The translations under genes were made by a program, and so were the position numbers. Below are positions 61,236 through 64,000 of a stretch of 64,000 nt of DNA, piece after piece (within the stretch, counting starts at the first letter, position 1; every line of letters starts with the position of its first letter). The notes beneath the pieces were generated by a model. The model searched no databases, was not told the DNA's origin, and saw only the letters and a program-made list of their open reading frames with translations. The stretch is from Aquimarina mytili (GTDB lineage: Bacteria; Bacteroidota; Bacteroidia; Flavobacteriales; Flavobacteriaceae), in assembly GCF_016735115.1 (NCBI RefSeq), contig NZ_JAERQJ010000001.1:647575-711574 (forward strand). Direction: 5' to 3'.

Positions 61236-63533
61236 ATGAGCAATATCAAAAAAAGAAATATATCGGTTCTAGGGCCAGAAGATTTTACAGGTATTACCCT
61301 TAAAAAACCGGCAGACTATGCAGCGGGGTTGCCAGCTGTTAAAGTGGCGATTAAGCACGCATTTAAAGAAATGGGAGTGGTAAAATCTGTGCGTACCCTT
61401 TCTCAAATGAATCAAAAAAATGGATTCGATTGTCCGGGTTGTGCATGGCCAGACCCCGAAAAACCGTCAAAGTTAGGTGAGTATTGCGAGAATGGAGTAA
61501 AAGCAATAGCCGAAGAAGCAACAAATAGCAAGGTGGATAGAGAGTTCTTTGCAAAACATTCTGTTGAAGAATTATCCAGATGGTCAGATTATCAAATTGG
61601 AAAAAGTGGGCGATTAATAGAGCCAATGATTTTAAAACCTGATAGTATCTACTATGAGCCAATTGCATGGCAACAGGCTTATCAATTAATCGCTGATGAG
61701 CTGCATAAACTCAAATCACCTGATGAAGCAATATTTTATACATCTGGTAGATCTAGTAATGAGGCGGCATTTCTATATGGATTATTCGTTAGAGCCTTCG
61801 GTACCAATAATATGCCAGATTGTTCTAATATGTGCCACGAGTCCAGTGGTGTGGCATTAAATGAAACACTCGGTATTGGTAAGGGTTCTGTTAAACTCGA
61901 AGATTTTGATCTTGCCCAAGTGGTGGTGGTAATGGGGCAAAACCCGGGGACTAATCACCCCAGAATGTTATCCGCATTGCAAAAATGTAAAGAAAACGGT
62001 GGTAAGATTATTAGTATAAATCCTCTTGAAGAAGCAGGTTTGATTAGATTCAAAAACCCACAAGAGGTAAAAGGAGTATTAGCATCCGGGACATCGTTAA
62101 CTGATGTGCATTTACAGGTTAAAATAAATCAAGATGTTCCACTTTTAAAATTGATCATAAAACGACTAGCAACATTAGATCAAGAAAAACAAGATGTTTT
62201 TGATCATGATTTTATAGCGAAATATACTAATGGTTATAAAGAAGTAGTAAGAGATTTAGATCAGTATTCAGAAGAAGAGCTACTAAAACTATCGGGTGTT
62301 GATGCCAAAAGGATTGATGAAGCGGTACAGCTATTGGCAAATAATGATAAAATTATTATTTGTTGGGCTATGGGGTTGACACAACATAAAAATGGTGTTG
62401 AAAACATAAAAGAGTGTGTCAATTTATTATTACTCAAAGGGAGTTTAGGAAAACCTGGAGCAGGAACCTGTCCGGTACGTGGTCATAGTAATGTGCAAGG
62501 TGATCGAACAGTCGGTATTATGCATCATGTTTCTCCAGCATTAAATACATCTATAGAGAATACTTTTGGTTTTGCTCCTCCAAATAAAGAAGGATTAGAT
62601 ACAGTGCATGCAATAAAAGCAATGTATGATAAAAAAGCCAAAGTGTTTATTGCTTTAGGAGGCAACTTCTTATCTGCTGCTTCAGATACCGAGTATACAG
62701 GTCGGGCGCTTCAAAATTGCGATTTAACAGTTAATGTAAGTACCAAACTTAATAGAACACATCTGGTAACGGGTAAAACAGCATTAATTTTACCTACATT
62801 AGGACGTTCCGAAATGGATGTGAAAAATGGTAGTCATAGGTTCTTTACAGTAGAAAACAGTATGGGTAAGGTGCACCAATCTAAAGGACTGTTAAAACCA
62901 GCTTCAGAACATTTGAAAAGCGAACCGGAAATTATTGGAGAGATTGCTGAGACTTATTTTAAAGGAAGTCATTCTGTACCATGGAAAAGCTTAAGTCAGG
63001 ATTATGATTTAATAAGACAAAAAATTGAACACGTGATAAAGGGGTTTAATGATATAAATAATAGGTCGAAAGGATCAGGTTTTTATCTTCCTAATAATGT
63101 AAGAGATTTAGACTTCAGTAAACTTCCAGACCAAAAGGCACAATTTAGTCTTTGTGATTTACCAAAGCATAATACCAAAGAAAATGAGTTTATATTAATG
63201 ACGATTAGATCTCACGATCAATTTAATACTACAATTTATGGATTAGATGATCGGTACAGAGGAGTATATAATGAAAGAAGAGTAGTATTTATGAATTTGA
63301 AAGACATGAAAAAATACTCTTTAAAGAAACTGGATGTTGTAAATCTCATTAGCATCTATGATGATACAAAAAGAAAAGCTAATAATTTTTTAGTGATACC
63401 TTATAATATACCAGAAGGTAATTTAGCTTCATACTTCCCTGAAACTAATGTTTTGGTACCGTATAACCATTTTGCAGATAAAAGTCATACGCCGATTAGT
63501 AAATCTATTATTGTTCAAGTCGAGAAAGCATAA
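61236..63533 (+). CDS. FdhF/YdeP-family molybdopterin oxidoreductase
   Basis: 765 residues of the formate dehydrogenase alpha-like group that binds bis-molybdopterin guanine dinucleotide. DCPGCAWPDP (Cys66, Cys69) and GEYCENG near residue 84 are family hallmarks of the FdhF/YdeP type; CSNMCHESSG at 196-205 lies where the metal ligand region is expected. Later GKPGAGTCPVRGHSNVQGDR and ALGGNFLSAASDTEYT bind the cofactor, with a C-terminal domain from about 640. No Sec codon and no Tat signal, so probably cytoplasmic. YdeP is linked to acid resistance in Escherichia coli; the substrate here is unknown. Single gene with a -7 box upstream. Confidence 0.9.
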   Translation: MSNIKKRNISVLGPEDFTGITLKKPADYAAGLPAVKVAIKHAFKEMGVVKSVRTLSQMNQKNGFDCPGCAWPDPEKPSKLGEYCENGVKAIAEEATNSKVDREFFAKHSVEELSRWSDYQIGKSGRLIEPMILKPDSIYYEPIAWQQAYQLIADELHKLKSPDEAIFYTSGRSSNEAAFLYGLFVRAFGTNNMPDCSNMCHESSGVALNETLGIGKGSVKLEDFDLAQVVVVMGQNPGTNHPRMLSALQKCKENGGKIISINPLEEAGLIRFKNPQEVKGVLASGTSLTDVHLQVKINQDVPLLKLIIKRLATLDQEKQDVFDHDFIAKYTNGYKEVVRDLDQYSEEELLKLSGVDAKRIDEAVQLLANNDKIIICWAMGLTQHKNGVENIKECVNLLLLKGSLGKPGAGTCPVRGHSNVQGDRTVGIMHHVSPALNTSIENTFGFAPPNKEGLDTVHAIKAMYDKKAKVFIALGGNFLSAASDTEYTGRALQNCDLTVNVSTKLNRTHLVTGKTALILPTLGRSEMDVKNGSHRFFTVENSMGKVHQSKGLLKPASEHLKSEPEIIGEIAETYFKGSHSVPWKSLSQDYDLIRQKIEHVIKGFNDINNRSKGSGFYLPNNVRDLDFSKLPDQKAQFSLCDLPKHNTKENEFILMTIRSHDQFNTTIYGLDDRYRGVYNERRVVFMNLKDMKKYSLKKLDVVNLISIYDDTKRKANNFLVIPYNIPEGNLASYFPETNVLVPYNHFADKSHTPISKSIIVQVEKA

Positions 63534-63616
63534 GTGCGATTAAAGTTTTTTTCTAATTTTAAGTCATGGTGTATCAGTTAGTTGTAAAAAGGTTTAAAAA
63601 AAGATTGTAAAAGGTG

Positions 63617-63646
63617 TTGTTGGTTTATAAAAAGGTGTTATGTTTG
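63617..63646 (+). promoter_or_regulatory. rRNA-type promoter P1
   Basis: TTGTTGG as -33 and TATGTTTG (63639-63646) as -7, 19 bases between their starts, followed by CACCCGC. The TTTGCACCCGC run is typical of rRNA and tRNA promoters in flavobacteria (general knowledge). Confidence 0.65.
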
Positions 63647-63740
63647 CACCCGCAAAAAGGGGGTTCTTTTTGCGAGTTCATTGAGGATTTTGGGGCTTTA
63701 TTTTTTCTGGGAAACTTTTTTTCAAATTATTTCAAAAAAG

Positions 63741-63772
63741 TTTTGGTGGTTAAAAAAGGGGTTGTATATTTG
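63741..63772 (+). promoter_or_regulatory. rRNA-type promoter P2
   Basis: TATATTTG (63765-63772) as -7, again followed by CACCCGC, with TTTTGGTGG upstream as -33 region. It aligns closely over about 26 bases with P1, so the two are tandem copies. Confidence 0.65.
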
Positions 63773-64000
63773 CACCCGCTTTGAGAGATAAGCGAAGTTC
63801 ATAGGGTAAAAAATTAGATTGGATTGGGGTTAAGCGATTAACTTTTTAGGGTTCGATTCCTTAGGTAATAACGAGTAGTTTGAGTCACTATTAGTAGTGG
63901 TGATTTCGGCTAAGAAAGTTCATAGACATATTGATTGACAGCGCGTATTAACTATATTAGTATAGTTATTACATTAAGAATAAGAAACTAGAGACATCAA
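63773..64000 (+). other. leader of an rRNA operon; 16S gene expected just past the window edge
   Basis: No gene lies between 63534 and the edge. The leader carries AAGTTCATAGACATATTG then ATTGATTGACAGCGCGT (63930-63946), a sequence I know as a common block 50-100 bases before flavobacterial 16S rRNA genes. The usual 16S start with GAGTTTGATC is not yet reached. Confidence 0.7.

Noticed and set aside
63853..63870. GGGTTCGATTCC resembling a tRNA T-arm near the right edge
   Set aside because: No matching acceptor stem or anticodon arm in the preceding 75 bases; it belongs to the rRNA leader.

Overview
The window reads as chromosomal DNA of a low-GC marine-type member of the Bacteroidota, most likely family Flavobacteriaceae. 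Evidence: C-terminal type IX secretion (T9SS) sorting domains on giant secreted proteases, many SSC/TSC-type lipoprotein signals, Bacteroidota -7 promoter boxes (TAnnTTTG), gene starts without Shine-Dalgarno sequences, DUF families typical of the group (DUF4230, DUF4136, DUF5522, DUF6515, DUF1573), and an rRNA-type promoter/leader region at the right edge. I cannot name the genus from the sequence alone.

Layout. 1-5.2 kb: the end of a LytS-type sensor kinase gene (minus) faces a plus-strand starch/oligosaccharide operon (secreted GH13 enzyme, NTF2-like lipoprotein, carbohydrate-binding protein, PfkB kinase). 6-11 kb: one giant T9SS protein joining a subtilisin-like domain to a purple-acid-phosphatase-like domain. 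11-15 kb: a membrane protein, then two paralogous Crp/Fnr regulators bracketing a lipoprotein alpha-carbonic anhydrase, with long palindromes sharing the core TCAATACnnGTATTGA ahead of the first regulator and of the carbonic anhydrase. 15-28 kb: a nine-gene minus-strand run: Crp/Fnr regulator, a three-part outer-membrane protein (degenerate phosphoesterase, kinase-like centre, Omp85-like barrel), a Rieske-glutamate-synthase-like fusion, an outer-membrane protein, an unknown cytosolic protein, a DUF2721 protein, a Rieske-TPP-oxidase fusion, a CPA1 proton antiporter and polyphosphate kinase. This is the most unusual locus here.

28-36 kb: ssb, an acetyltransferase, DUF lipoproteins, then a tight operon of a small HExxH membrane protein, an ACC-deaminase-like PLP enzyme, a LysM glucosaminidase and hemL. 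36-44 kb: a TIR-like protein, a 21-bp-phased array of degenerate palindromes, NTF2-like and helical proteins, YiaAB and DUF2157/GDYXXLXY membrane proteins, and a SPOR protein. 44-49 kb: lysS, a DUF1573 lipoprotein, a membrane-bound LuxR regulator, YqaE/Pmp3 and lipB. 49-55 kb: two secreted metzincin proteases (reprolysin-like and astacin). 55-58 kb: a large lipoprotein and rnhB. 58.4-58.75 kb: a second 21-bp-phased array, unrelated in sequence, whose units reverse orientation at the midpoint. 59-63.5 kb: a putative porin and an FdhF/YdeP molybdopterin oxidoreductase. 63.6-64 kb: tandem promoters and the leader of an rRNA operon whose 16S gene should begin just past the edge.

The strongest candidates for undescribed biology are the 18.7-28.2 kb redox/envelope operon with its three-part outer-membrane protein, the two 21-bp-phased intergenic arrays, and the protease-phosphatase fusion.
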